Source: Eumeta japonica
Lineage: Eukaryota > Arthropoda > Insecta > Lepidoptera > Psychidae
Length of the DNA: 64,000 bases
Reading direction: 5' to 3'
Assembly: GCA_005406025.1 (NCBI GenBank)
Contig: BGZK01000722.1
Location: forward strand, 62,001-126,000
Notes under the pieces: model-generated
What the model was told of the DNA's origin: nothing
Databases searched by the model: none
Seen by the model: the letters and a program-made list of their open reading frames with translations, nothing else
In this document: positions 25,210 to 37,206 of the stretch, piece by piece
Position numbering within the stretch: the stretch's first letter is position 1
Layout: every line of letters begins with the position of its first letter
Program-made: the position numbers and the translations under genes

Positions 25210-25540
25210 TCAGCAACAATATATTTTTTCCTCTAGGGAGAAAAGTCATTCGAACTTTCAACGCAAAACAATTAAATTTACTATATTCTGAACTAGTTTT
25301 ATGCTATTTCACCAGTTATTTTTTGTCCTTTGTTCAATATTATGATCAAAAAATTAATATTAAAATAGTAGTGCCTTAATTAAAGAGTAAGTATTGAAAA
25401 CGTTATAACTACAAAACGTAATCGTTTTTAAACATATAGCAATTATACTTTGTTTTTTAAATACAGTACATAAATTTCCCTTGCTAGACAAGAGGAAAAT
25501 ATGTATACCTCATACGAGAATAAAGTTAAAATGCATCTCG
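25210..25540 (+). repeat. Old tandem duplication, unit 2
   Basis: Second copy of the 24760-25090 unit (tttgtcctttgttcaatatta, agtattgaaaacgttat, aaaacgtaatcg, cttgctagacaag, acctcatacgag). The copies are separated by about 120 bp holding a small ctctccag...ctggagag inverted repeat near 25143-25166. Confidence 0.6.
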
Positions 25541-28500
25541 AATCTTTGATTCTTTCGCTATTCTCAGAATTTAAATTTAAAATAACTCCGTTCGCTCGGG
25601 ATTCATTTATAAAATTCTTCACTTTATTCGAACTACAAAATCGATTTGTATTGCAACAATCTACTTTGTTGTCTAAATGACATATAATTATGACACATTA
25701 ACAGCAAATTACAAATGGATTTTCTTGCATTATTAAATAATCTATTCTAATTTTCAATGTAAAACATTACATTCTACCTAAATTAATTTATGCTTTAAAA
25801 TAACATTTTTGTGTTACTACTACTGCACATAAGTATTATACAGATGTGAAAACCAAAAATGTCAAATATTATTTTATACCTACTGCCAAAGACAACTTTT
25901 CACAGTCAATAAGATAATGATCTTGACTATTGCATTGTCAAGGTACTAGACAATGCAATGGGCGATTGAAAGCTAACTAAATGTCAGCTGCAAGATTCAA
26001 TACAGATAATAGGTCAAATCATGGCATAACTAAAAGGCCTAATGAGGTGTATTCTTATATGAAACATTCACAGCGCCACCAAGCGGTGTAATTTTAAATT
26101 ACCCTTGAATCGCTCACGGGGCTGAATTACGAAGGCTTCACGAACAAAGCCCCAGTTCGGAAATTGAGAACGAGTCGCTGCGATTAGCGCGGAAATTGAC
26201 CAGCGGATTTAGGGTTGCGAGATTGAAAAAATGGATTCTTAAGTTAAATTTTATAGAAACGCCATCATATTAATAACGACGTTTATTATAAGCAAACGTT
26301 ACACAAATAAATTACAAACATAAAAAATAATGGACTTAAGGATACTGTGATTTACATTTCGATTAATAAAGTAGATTAAATCGGATATTGTTCCGAGCAC
26401 GCTATTAGTAAATTTAACAGTAAAGATGAAACTAGAACACACGATGCGTTTATTAAGTTACCGTTAAATTACGTTTCATTGTTTGATCGAAATAGAGCAA
26501 TCAATGAAACGTTGCGTGGTAATTTCAATTTTTGCCTCATGAACCAAAATGACTAAAATTAATTATGTTTACGTAACAGCCCTAAGGCGCCAAGAACACA
26601 GGGTCAACTAACAAATCGGGCTGTCCGTCCAGTACGCAAATTGCCGGATCGGGACCGAGACGAGTCGCGGGTCGCAAAGACCCGAACGCTGCGATCGTAC
26701 GAGGGCGCCTATTGGACACTTTAAGTTGAATCACGTCTCACAAAATGATATGGTGTTTATATTGATTTTTATGAGTTAATTCAAAAGTCCTTTGACACGC
26801 GAGTCAAGAGCCGCGGACAACACTATTGCCCGAATACGAGTTTACAGATTCTATTTGAGTTCGTAACTAAAATGATAATGTCTTGTCATTACGCCAGTAA
26901 CATGTTAAGGGCGTTATGCGTACATTATCGATAATCAATGTGGGTTGTTTCACAATAAAAATATTTTAGAACGTAACTTCGTTTTTGCCAGATTATAATA
27001 ATTATAATATAAGTGAGGTCTTCAGCTTAATGTTTAATAAGGATTTTTAGGAAGGAAACTATAAAATAAGAATTATGTTATTTAACATTTTGATAAATAA
27101 AATAAAAAATGTGTAGAGAAATGTCAATTTCAATAACACTTGAGAAATAGGTGAATTTGTTTTTATTTACCTTATAATAAAATCTGTAGTAAAATAACGG
27201 CACTTTAATTATCTGTATTTGATTGGTCTTTACCATATACTTTAAAGTCTTATTTCCTACACAATATCTGGCTTATTATTAAATACAATATATATAATTA
27301 AAATTTTATAATTTTCAGGTTTAAAAATTTCTGACATTACCATCAACTTTGATAAACAGCTAAAGTTATCACTATCAAAAGTTATTCTAAAGCAACCAGT
27401 TTTTTATTTTAGTTTTGAAGTACAGAAGTGTGGCAAGGCAACAGACACATCAATACATAAGAGGGACACACAGGTATTATGCAGACAAAAAGTTTATAAT
27501 GTTTATTTTCTCACAATACGATGCAATAAAAACGCAAGTCACATAAAAAGGTTAGTAAATTGTAATTCATATGCAAACTTAACCACACAATCATGAAATA
27601 AATATATTCAATTGCTTTTGGATTACAGTACTATTCTCTATTAAGCAATTTATTCGCAACATGATTCAATAAATATACAAATGTTGCAAAAACGGTTAGT
27701 ATATTATTACCTATATGAATACTTGACTTTAGAAATCTCTTATTAATATTTTTAAATGATTTTCGCAGTAGCTAATAATATTCAGGTTTGTCTGCTATAA
27801 TTTTTTACTTCCGATACTATAAAAGTTGATCAGTGACAGCTTGTACGAAAAATTTGAATTGTCGTTCCTGTTTGGATTTTGATTAAAAAATCATTTAAAT
27901 GCCTACATTATTTAATGGTTTAGCCAATAATTTTAAATTGATACAACCTCGACAAAAATATTCCTTAGGATAAACCCATTCAAAAGTTTAACCATCTCGA
28001 GCGGCAGTTGTTTAAAGTAATAAATCGCTGAAAGCAGTTTGTCAATCGTTGGAAGAGATAAGATCAGTTTCTCAAGAACATTTTAACCTTTTGTATGCCA
28101 TAAGTGGCCGTTAAAAATAACCACCGAATTTCAAGAGGTCTATTCATCTTTAGACAACGGATATGCTTCCTTGTAATTAATCACATTGACTCAATTTGAT
28201 TTCAAAAAAAAAAAGGAGAATATGAAACAAGCTTTCAAGTACGTACCTAATATGAACAACTAAGTCGCTTATTTATTTGTATTTAACTGTATTCATTATA
28301 TGAACTATATACATAATACAAAACACTAAAAATGAAGGCTTTCAAATAATAAGTCAAAACAATTCACATAGGAAAATTTTGCAAGACATATACAAAAGTG
28401 TTTGATGTATAGGGGAATTTTTTTATAAGGGTTACCGGATTTATATATGTCCTGATGCAGCTTAGTAGGAACAGATTAATACATTTATGATTTACACCTA

Positions 28501-28712
28501 ACGAAACAGAAAATTTTGTCATAAATTTCATTCAAATTAAAAAAAAAAACCAGCATAGTTTACTGCACTTAAAACTGTTCTTTAGTCATTGTTTACCGAT
28601 AATTTAATTAAACACTAAATGCTGTTTCAATAATTGCTTGAATCAGAAAACAAACGTGGTTTTGTCATATAGTAAATTAGTAGGTAAATTGCTGAACGAA
28701 TTTATATTCTAC
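25541..28712. other. AT-rich stretch with small structured patches
   Basis: An 11-bp perfect inverted repeat with a 9-nt loop lies at 25929-25959. CpG-rich patches at 26090-26230 and 26570-26720 hold a short cgggtc-gcaaa-gacccg stem near 26668. The rest is plain AT-rich DNA without recognisable genes. Confidence 0.55.
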
Positions 28713-28772
28713 AAATATTACAAAATAATTACATAACAACTTATATTGTTATGTAATTATTTTGTAATATTT
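28713..28772. repeat. Perfect 27-bp inverted repeat, 6-nt loop
   Basis: The left arm (28713-28739) and right arm (28746-28772) are exact reverse complements around the loop cttata, giving a 60-nt hairpin with no mismatch. The arms are AT-rich. Absence of any decay suggests a recent origin or selection. There is no recognised transposon flank, no target duplication and no poly-T tail. Confidence 0.9.
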
Positions 28773-29074
28773 AGATAAGTTATGCTAGGAACATCTTAGT
28801 GATAAATTCACAACTAAAAACATCTCTTTATCATTTTTTTCGGTTCTATGGTACAATATTGACATTAAATGATTACAAAAATGCCTCCTCACAAAATGGT
28901 ATTACATTCCGACTTGTTAAATAAAATAAATTTTAAAAATAAAATGCGATTACATTCTGTAGAAAAAAAAAAATGAATTACAGTATTGAGCAGTTATATA
29001 TTATTTAGTTGGACTTGCAGTCAAAGCTAAAACGATTTTGAGTACCGTTGAAATATTAGAAGCCGTAGAATATT

Positions 29075-32010
29075 CAGAATGGACCAGAAAACATATTTTC
29101 CAAACATTTTTAGAACTTCCTTGTCGCAATTGAATGAAAACTCCACTAATGGTAGGTTATTCTAAAGTTTCGCTGCACGTGGTATAAAATTACCCATGAA
29201 GTATGTGCTAATAAATGCCAAACATCAAAGTGGTAATGATCGCAATTTTGGCGCCTGTAAAATTGACGAAATTCAGCACCAGGAATAAGCTTAAATAATT
29301 TTTTTGAGCACTGTCCATAGTATATGCGATGCACAGGCAGGTACTATGTCCTAGTAAGGCTAATGTGTCGAGTTGGTCATTTACTATAGAGTCACCGACA
29401 ATTGGAAACTTTTGAACTTGGATGCAGCTTAGAGACAGGAATGGGTAGTGAGGTGCCCTAGTCCAGAGATGACAACAGTACTCTAGATCTGATCGGACCC
29501 GTGTCTTGTAAAATAAAAGGCGATGATATAACATGAAGTGCTGTCGCTCTCTGTTCAAAATTATAAGGTTTTTAGCAGCTAGTTTTATCTTTCGTGTCAG
29601 ATTATCGCAAAACTGAACACTTTCAGATATGTTGACTCTAAAAATCCCTATACTCTGAGTGGAACTAAAGTGAATGCTTCTAAAGTGAGGAGAAGGAACA
29701 TAGAGGGATTTTTTAACGATATACGTGCAAAAAAGTGTCTTCACGAGTTTAAATTAAACAAAGATAACTCTACAATATTCCTAGATTTTAATTAAAGATG
29801 ATAAAATTTCTGATACGATATGCTTTCAACACTCATCAGAAAAGTATTGAGAGATACCAATGTGGCTGAAAATTAGCGATATCAGTAAATCACTGATATA
29901 CAGAATGAATAAAGTACGAGACAATACAGAGCCTTGAAGGACGCCAATATTCACGGGTTTGAGATCCGAGTATAAACGGTCAACTGCAACCTTAATACTT
30001 CATTTAATTTTAGGAAATTACCAACCATTTAGTAAAACTATAGTGTGGACAATTTGGCTGCAGCATTAAAATGGGACAGCTCAACGTGTGGATACCAAAC
30101 TCTCCTAGAATACAGAAATAAAATATCACTTGTGTTTCGTATAATAAATGAGAGTTCCAGTGGCTTACTCTCCTCTTTATCAGCTCTCTGCCCCTTCATT
30201 AATCCACATTACTTTCCATCGAATATCCTAGCCTTTCCCAAAATTGGTGACTTTTTTGCTGTTGCGAGTGTTCATAGGCGATGGTATTACCTACTGTCCG
30301 GTGACTCACAAACTCGTTTGTTGAGAAACGAGTTATACATACTATAAAAAGACCATCTGTACAATTTCATGAAAAACTCATTACCGGGAAAAGAGTTTGT
30401 ATTTATTAATTGTAATAAAAAAAAATATTTTGTGTAAGACTCTGTCAAACGCTACCGTTACGCCCAAACTTAAACCCAAAGCTTCCTTCTTGCTCTCGAT
30501 TGCTTCCGCCCAACGGTGGTGTAATAAAGTAAAAAGATCACCAGTTAAGCAGCTACATACTTCGAAAACTGTACCTATTTAGAGAATTGGCAATAAAAAA
30601 CATATTTCCTTATTTGGGAGAACAGGCGATAGATGTATAATTGAACGAACTCGAGCGTTCGCTTTCCTTGAGGATAAGGTGCACTAAAATATTCTTTCAG
30701 GTATCCGGGACTATGTGAATAAGGCGCACATTTTAAGCTCAACGGAAGGTATTTTGTGAAGACCACGCTATTTATGGACGTCAAGGGTAAAATGTTTCTT
30801 GTACTTGCAAAAGGAATAGACCTTTAATGTAAAAAGAGTGACTAACACCGATTAACTTTCTTTTTTTCAGTATGAGCTAGCAATGTTCTTCCCTACGCAA
30901 AGGTGAAAAAAAAAAACGGTGAAAACAAAAAATGCCTTCGACAACTTTGACGAAAGATCGAAATGCGAGGGCTCACGAACGTTAGCGTACCGGTATGTTC
31001 GGATTTAGAACGGACTATTGCCTTTTTGGGGAACTTGAAGACAGAGTTGTGGTGTAAGTCGAATTTAACATGCCACCATGACGGCCTCAGATTGGAAGCA
31101 ATTTACGGCGGATAACCGATTCGCAAGGTTTATTAAACAATGTTGATATTTTACATTGATCGGTACCCCATACTTCGGAATATATAAATATGGTTGGGAA
31201 TATAAATAAGTCGATCGCCTGTATCATCGTTGCGGCAATAGAGTCGACACGAAAAGAAATTACGCATTGCATCCCATCTCATAGGTCCACTGACAAATAG
31301 TGCCAAATTCGGTGTTAGCCTGCTAGTATTAACCGCAATGGAACGTGCAAGAGGTATTACACTCCGAATCAGGAAGTAGTGTGAAGACCCGAGTAGAATG
31401 TTAACTGGAAGTCGTTTGGATAAAGATACCAACTGCTTCAAACCATAAAACAAACAAAGTCGTATAGAGATCTCCTTGCACGATCTATAAGTAAACTATT
31501 CTAGTTACTATTACCTAGTTGCTTATATAGGATATGAAATGCATTTAAAATTAATATCCTTGCAGAAGGAATTTGCTTGACCACAAGCAACTGCCGCCAG
31601 AATACACTCAATGAATTGATTTTACGGTCTAATCTGCATATAATTTTTAGAGGCAGGCGAAGACTCGAACATGGCTCATCGTTATGTTACTTTCTCAATA
31701 AATGGAAAGAAACCTGACTTCAAGAATGCTGAGGCGTCGGCAGCAGACCTTTTCCTTCGCGTACAGACATAATTCAATGCGGAGTACACAATGGGGCATC
31801 AAGTTATACTTAAGGTAGTCTAATTAAGACACATCAGCCGAAGAAAATATACTTGGTTAAAACAAGTAAACCCTTATGGTATTTCAAGTTAATGATAGAC
31901 GGCGTTTGAGTTTGTATGGACTCCCCTAATGTCGCAAAACTCCACAGACCGCATGAAGGATGCCATTATTGGCTTGACCCATTGCCCAACAAACAAAATG
32001 AACAGCATTT
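29075..32010 (-). pseudogene. Broken jockey/CR1-type non-LTR retrotransposon (endonuclease + reverse transcriptase)
   Basis: Read on the minus strand from about 31980, the protein begins with the lepidopteran endonuclease N-terminus (FCDIRGVHTNSNAVYH, then VCCRRLSILEV at about 31735). The rest of the endonuclease is badly decayed (VNILLG near 31390, AATMIQAIDLFIF near 31210). The reverse transcriptase is clearer. It shows APYPQGKRT...YIYRLFSQI (about 30700-30620), RWAEAIESKKEA and VAFDRVLHK (about 30525-30450, first palm aspartate), SIKVAVDR...VNIGVLQGSVLSRTLF (about 29985-29915), and a ruined catalytic box YFSDEC (about 29845-29830, usual YADD). It continues with SIGIFRVNIS, RVRSDLEYCCHLWTRAP (about 29510-29460), the YYGQCSKKLF region and FMGNFIPRAAKL at the end. 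Multiple stops and frameshifts kill it. A ~0.3-kb plus-strand repeat sits between the two palm motifs. Confidence 0.9.
30037..30346 (+). mobile_element. Repeat nested inside the dead LINE
   Basis: This segment separates two pieces of the reverse transcriptase that should be about ten residues apart. It ends with tggtattacctactgtccggtgactcacaaactcgtttg, a form I recognise as the 3' end of a common lepidopteran retroelement family (...ttaccatcaggtgacccgtatgctcgtttgcc). It also has ttgcgagtgttcataggcga. The hexamer actata occurs at both edges (30037-30042 and 30341-30346) and may be a short target duplication. The plus orientation, opposite to the host element, proves a separate later insertion. 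Confidence 0.7.
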
Positions 32011-32374
32011 TACCTTACCCAGAATTTATTCGGAAATAAGAGTCCCGAGCATAAGGCTCAATGAAGGATTCTTTTAAATTACAGGTGCACTTTAGGAATA
32101 GCCAGTCTTTCAAAACTATATCTAACGTAGAGGGTATTAGGAAACCAGTACTCTCACTAACAGATCGAAACGCAACAGCGAAAATCACTACTTTACGTAT
32201 GTATTCTGTGAAAGTTTGATGTAAAGTCATCATCTCCTTTGTAACACTGTGGTAAGAAGATATAACGTGTTCCACTTGTCCTAGAAAGTTTTTTTTGGTA
32301 CATTACTTGTTTCATTCCTGAGGTCACGTAGCAAGGTATGTCTACATTTTTAGTTAATAAGACGATATAGATAA

Positions 32375-33632
32375 ATTGATAAAAGTTACTTATTTGATAT
32401 TATACTAACAATAAGAAAACATTTTTTCGGTACCGCCCACAAATGGTTCGGCCTGTGGAACACATATTTGTAAGACATATACGAGTAAATGAGTGATCTT
32501 TTGTTTATTATATTCAGATTAACACACAGTGTGTATGTGTACAACTTGTTGCCATTTTGTAGGTAGTGATATAATTCCATTTGTGCAGAAATTTTGGAAC
32601 TTCTGATCAAAAAACTGTGATAAGTAGTTTTGACAGTCCTTCCTTTACGTTAACTCTACTAAATAATTCTGAACAGAACGAAAAAGATAAAAATCTAAGG
32701 ATGCTAGGTCAGGACTATATAGTAGATGAATTAACACTTCCCAACCAAACTCTCTCATTATTTGCTGTTTGGCTAAAGATGTGTGTGATCAGGCGTTATC
32801 ATAATGAAAAACCACATCCTTTTTGTTGATTGATTCCGACGGTTTTTTCTCTACTTCTTGTTTGAGTTTCATCAGCTGTTGGCTGAAGAGATCTGATTGA
32901 TGGTTTTACCTGACGATAAAAGCTCATAATAAACAATGCCCTTCCAATTCCATCATACTCATAGCATTAACTTATTGCGAATTAATCCGGGTATCGTTAT
33001 AGTCTGTGGAGTTTGATTGCCTTTTGACTATGATCTTTTTCGCACCTTCTTGGCACGTCCGATTTTTCATCAACAGTGATCAATCTTTTCAGAAATGGTT
33101 CGGTTTCATTACGTTTTAATAGAGAATCGTTAATGACTATACGACTAATTAGATTTCTTTCAGTGAACTCATGCGGGATCCAAGTATCGAGGTTATTTGT
33201 ATACCCATATTTCGAATGGGTTAAAACTGTTTTTTGGTCCATTCCCAGTTCACCAGCTATATTTTAAGAACTAATATACTCCACTTTATTACTCTACTTT
33301 TTCGAAAATGGCATCCGATTTATCTGTAACAGGGCGACCAGACCGAAGTTCATCTTTCACTTCAAAGTTACCGAATTGAATACGTTTGAAACACTTTTGT
33401 ACTACTTTAACGGACACTACATTAGGTCTATAAATGTCACATTTTTTTTCGCAGTTAGTGTTTTTTTTTTTTTTTTCCCTTTTTCTTAATAAAACTTCAA
33501 AATGCATCGAATTTCTATGTTAGATTCACTCATCTTGGTGGACTGAAAACAATAGAAAAATGGCGAAACACCATTTTTACTTTTTTTTAATATCCTCTAT
33601 CTAATAGTATCAAAACTAATCTGGTACCAACA
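32375..33632 (-). mobile_element. Dead mariner element (cecropia-like)
   Basis: Length (~1.26 kb) matches a complete mariner. On the minus strand the start codon lies at 33533-33531 with MSESNIEIR, as in cecropia-type mariners. Then come IYRPNVVSVKVVQKCFKR and RSGRPVTDK (helix-turn-helix and linker), LDTWIPHEFTERNL, and ITVDEK (first catalytic Asp, 33069-33071). FHYDNA (second Asp, 32798-32800) and YSPDLASLDFYLF (third Asp, 32693-32695) follow. The last two are separated by 34 residues, the D34D spacing of mariners. The tail SQFFDQKFQNFCTNG and LPTKWQ is kept. Several frameshifts, a stop after DNA and a poly-A/T expansion near 33462-33477 inactivate it. Imperfect terminal inverted repeats (tatcaaa...accaa type) lie at about 32375-32400 and 33605-33632. 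Confidence 0.92.
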
Positions 33633-33639
33633 TCACAAC

Positions 33640-35090
33640 CAAAGAAATTTTACTGAAACTTTTACTTATAAAATACGAAATAACTTTTTCCCCGACCTAA
33701 TATCGTAAGGATAATTTGTCCATAAGACAACCGTCTGGTACGTAGCTTACTAGCTTTGTAGATAATGATACACGCGCACTGAATTCCCAATGCGCCCGTA
33801 TTAGCTGATAATAAGCTGCTATTGATCATTCGCCGTAGCTGATTGATCACGACAGTGCAAATCGAATTCGAATGTCTGTAATGATTCAATCAGTTTCTCC
33901 AGATGCAAAGCATAGGAAGCAATGTCGCGGCGCAAGTGGTCATATTCTGTCACATAACAGTGTTCCGAACGAGTGTGTTGCGAACGTCAGAGGTCAACAA
34001 ATTTTAGTTGTTTCTATCCCTAAACTATTTTATCTTTTCATATACCTGAATATACTGAGTTGTCGCTTCTCTGATGGCGTTATATACCTCTTCGATATCG
34101 GGCCTTTCCGGTCGTGATTTTCCTTCCATTAATGAAATCGGGTGATCTAAACAGAAATTCAACTAAGTGTTTGACTTCTTGTTAAGGATCAAGTTTTCAA
34201 GAATCCGGTTGATGAGTTCCTGATTAAAAAAATTGCAATCCCATATAGCCTGTTAGATGCAATCGTGGTGGTTCGCTTTAAATTTGTTTACTCAGAATGA
34301 TGTAGGCATCCTAGTCAATTTTTTGTTTGTTTCTGCGCAGGTCTTTCTTGAGGTGAATCAAAAGAATAGTTAGTGGTTAAGGCTTAAAGTCGTCGAAATG
34401 TTTGCAAGTGTAGTTGCCAGATTGTTATCTGCCCTCGATGTAAATATAAACACACGTATATATGATATATTTAAAGGCAAAATTTATTCGCATAAAGTAG
34501 AGAAATATTTCGCGAGGTTTCAAATATTCAGATCTGTGTAGGTGCGTCATTAAATAAGGTGCTTCACGTATTGGCTGAGCTGTTACATCCAAATACAGAT
34601 ACTTGATGTTCATGTCACCGATCATCATTATGATTGTCTTAGCAAACTTCTAACTCAGCTGGTCATCTACCTAGTCTGTTGCTCGGTCTTACCTTTTACT
34701 ATGATGGCAGTACGCACGAACATAAACACATAGTCATGTTTCAGCTAAAATGAGCAACATCTACAGGGCACAGGTAGCACAATTTTTGTCGATTCAATAA
34801 GACTGTTTATGACTACATTGTGAATTGTCTTTGTTATTTAGAGGTATTTTACTGTCTTTGACGATTAAAACCACTTAACTTGAGACGTTAGTTTTTTAGT
34901 TAATGGACTTCTACCGTTTTGAGCCGAAACAGTGAACATTGCAACGTATGGCGTGAATTTTGTTCGTGGTTTTATTTGAACTCGACAATAAATTGTTTGT
35001 ATATCTTTAATTTCGCCAATTTTATTGAACAATACGATTTTTTTAGCTATCTTAAACCAAGCAAAGTGAAGAGAGCTATACTCAAATGAA
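33640..35090. other. Unclassified, moderately GC-rich sequence next to the TE block
   Basis: Composition is like the dead elements beside it rather than the AT-rich flanks. Short minus-strand frames such as the one ending ...IEEVYNAIREATTQYIQVYEKI (about 34130-34030) and the one starting MMIGDMNIKYL (34628 down) look like decayed coding sequence. I cannot assign either to a family. They may be older TE relics. Confidence 0.4.
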
Positions 35091-35099
35091 TACTATGAT

Positions 35100-35180
35100 A
35101 AAAAAATGGCCAAGTGCGATTCTAACTCACGTGGAAGGGGTTCCGTACTATAAACCATTGCAATTGTTGGCGATGAAATT
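35100..35180 (+). mobile_element. Head of lepidopteran dispersed repeat
   Basis: aaaatggccaagtgcgattc, tcacgtggaaggggttccgta and ctataaa resemble the start of the same aggttccgta family seen inverted at 16.3 kb. The similarity cannot be followed past about 35180, so this copy is truncated or decayed. Confidence 0.6.
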
Positions 35181-35985
35181 AGTCTATACGTCTTATCTAT
35201 ACACATTTTCTATTTAGCAATATTTTGCGATTGCCGCAAGAATTTAAAGACGGTTTTATTAAGTGAATTTTTGTTTAGGTTTTGGTACAAGTTTTAAGTG
35301 AAGTTGTACATTGTTTCTTTTTAAATATTATGTCTTGTAGTTTCGGTGATAAGGAGGAATACTCGATATTCGTACATTAACTTTTTTAAAAACAAACATT
35401 AAAAAAAACATAAAAAAATAGATTTGTGTTTCGCATAATAAACGAATGAGATACGTAATATGATTTATGTCACCAAATACATTTTTTCAATTTTCTGATC
35501 CGGCTCCAAATGCAATACCCGAAATCGTATTCACTTATTTACATTAGATGATTAGGTCGCCATATTCTACCTAATACATAACCTAACCTAACCTATATAT
35601 ACCAAATTGCAACTTTTTCTGTACAATAGATTCGCAGGAAATATCCACGCTCTCTGTCACAGCGCATTGTCTTACGATAGACAAACAAACACGTTAGTAA
35701 TTCTGTAAGGATTTCGATTTTTCTTCTGTCACCTCAAGCCTAGAAAAAATCTTTTAGATTATTGATATAAAATAAAACAAAAATATATTACTGTTTTCTA
35801 ATATTTACTTTATTGTAATATATAGCATTATTATGAATATTTTCTTTTGAAACAAAAATTTTCACAACATTCATTTAAATATTTGAAACCTTACCAAGAT
35901 CGCACAATAAATAATAACCAAGACAAATAGAATATATTTATAAGGCAAACGAGAGTAACATCTGAAAACAAGCCTGAAGGCGAAA
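35181..35985. other. AT-rich stretch with TTAGG-like tract
   Basis: At about 35579-35596 there is taacctaacctaacc, three units of the insect telomeric TTAGG repeat on the minus strand. The rest is AT-rich and featureless. The tract is too short to be a former telomere and may be chance or repair-derived. Confidence 0.5.
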
Positions 35986-36300
35986 GAGGCGTTGCCCGTT
36001 TATAATTCAGTCGTGATTACTCGCCGCAGCAATTTCGTCTCGGCCGGATCGCGGCTCACATAAATTACAAGTTATTGATGAAGACATTAAGCGCACACCG
36101 CGCCCGACAATTAAATATCGTGTTTTTCGCCGGCCCCCAGTAGACGTGTCCCCAATGCACCATGAGCCGCGATTACGGGAATTTTCGTTATAGATTCAGC
36201 CCGTGCGCCGTTCTTGACGCTTTATTAATAAGTCGCCCGATACGCCCGCGTCGGCTTTTGCGCATCGTCGTCGAATCGGTAATACCTGCCTGAACTAATT
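35985..36300. other. CpG-richer block, candidate cis-regulatory DNA
   Basis: About 300 bp of balanced composition. GC-rich words (ctcggccggatcgcggctc, acaccgcgcccgac, cgcccgcgtcgg) alternate with homeodomain-type AT cores (attaataag, aattaaatat). No frame spans it. The texture matches the 14.4 and 17.7 kb blocks. Confidence 0.4.
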
Positions 36301-36775
36301 CAGAGCGAATTTTTTTGTGTTGAGCTTTTGATAAGTTGTTCACTCGTTGTACTTAAGATTGACAGTAATGAGAGTAAGAATTTTTGTAATGGTAAACTTT
36401 TTAAATAACGCGTAAGAGGAAATCGGACAGATTGAATTAAAAACAGTGCAACGAAATAGTGTTATGTTAGAATAGAACCGGAAATGGTTTGCTACGTGTA
36501 ACCGTATAGAAAAATGGATAGTTTATTCATGTAGACTAAAAATGGCTTTCAAAAAGACGCAATTAGACATATAACGAACCCTGTATTCTTTTGAGAAAAT
36601 ATAAGACATTTTTGTATATGTCGGTGCATGTACACCTAAAAACATACCTTTAAAAATATTTTATTCTGTTACTCTTACGAGTCGAATACTTCCTGTCAGC
36701 CTTTCTTTCATTCTGTTTCTATAATATAAATTGTGAGCAATTAAAACATATGTATCACGTCATTAATGCTTTATT

Positions 36776-37206
36776 TTTGACGTGACAACGTCTTAAATTA
36801 GGTTGCGGCTGGGAGTCACTTATGAAAAAGTGTAACGCTCGGTAACGTAACGATGAGTCACCGAACGAGAGAGAGGCCCGCCGAATGCCTTGCGTCTCTC
36901 TCCCACTCAACTATGATCGGTCTGCCGCGCGCTCAGCTAGAGAATTAGTGCATAGCTTGCAAATGTATTGCAAGTTATTGTATGTATATTTGTATATAAA
37001 TACGTATGTATGTGTAAAGGTAAAAATAAAATTTTGTTAATATGAAATTCAGTGCGAGATTCTTTGTATAAATTAATGTTTTAAATATAATTCTTTGTAT
37101 AAATAAATGTTTTAAATTGTTACTATTATTTCATCCTTCTTCCTACTATACGAATGAATATTCACATTAAAATGATTTTACCATTCAAAGTCGTTGTCAC
37201 GTAAAA
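36776..37206. mobile_element. Possible TIR element (MITE-like), ~0.43 kb
   Basis: acgtgacaacg at 36780-36790 and its reverse complement cgttgtcacgt at 37192-37202 bracket this segment, and a few outer bases also match. Inside there is a gagagagaggc...gcgtctctctc inverted pair (about 36868-36901). A 25-bp stretch, attctttgtataaa-taatgtttt, is repeated near 37060 and 37093. I have seen similar sequence (gtaacgtaacgatgagtcacc) in other moth genomes, which supports a repeat family. No clear target duplication was found, and the true right end may lie further out, near 37255. Confidence 0.5.

Noticed and set aside
25047..25379. 110-codon plus-strand open frame
   Set aside because: Lies across the tandem-duplication region and is not preserved in the other unit; no domain.
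35579..35596. TTAGG-type telomeric repeat
   Set aside because: Only three units; too short to indicate a telomere or fusion.
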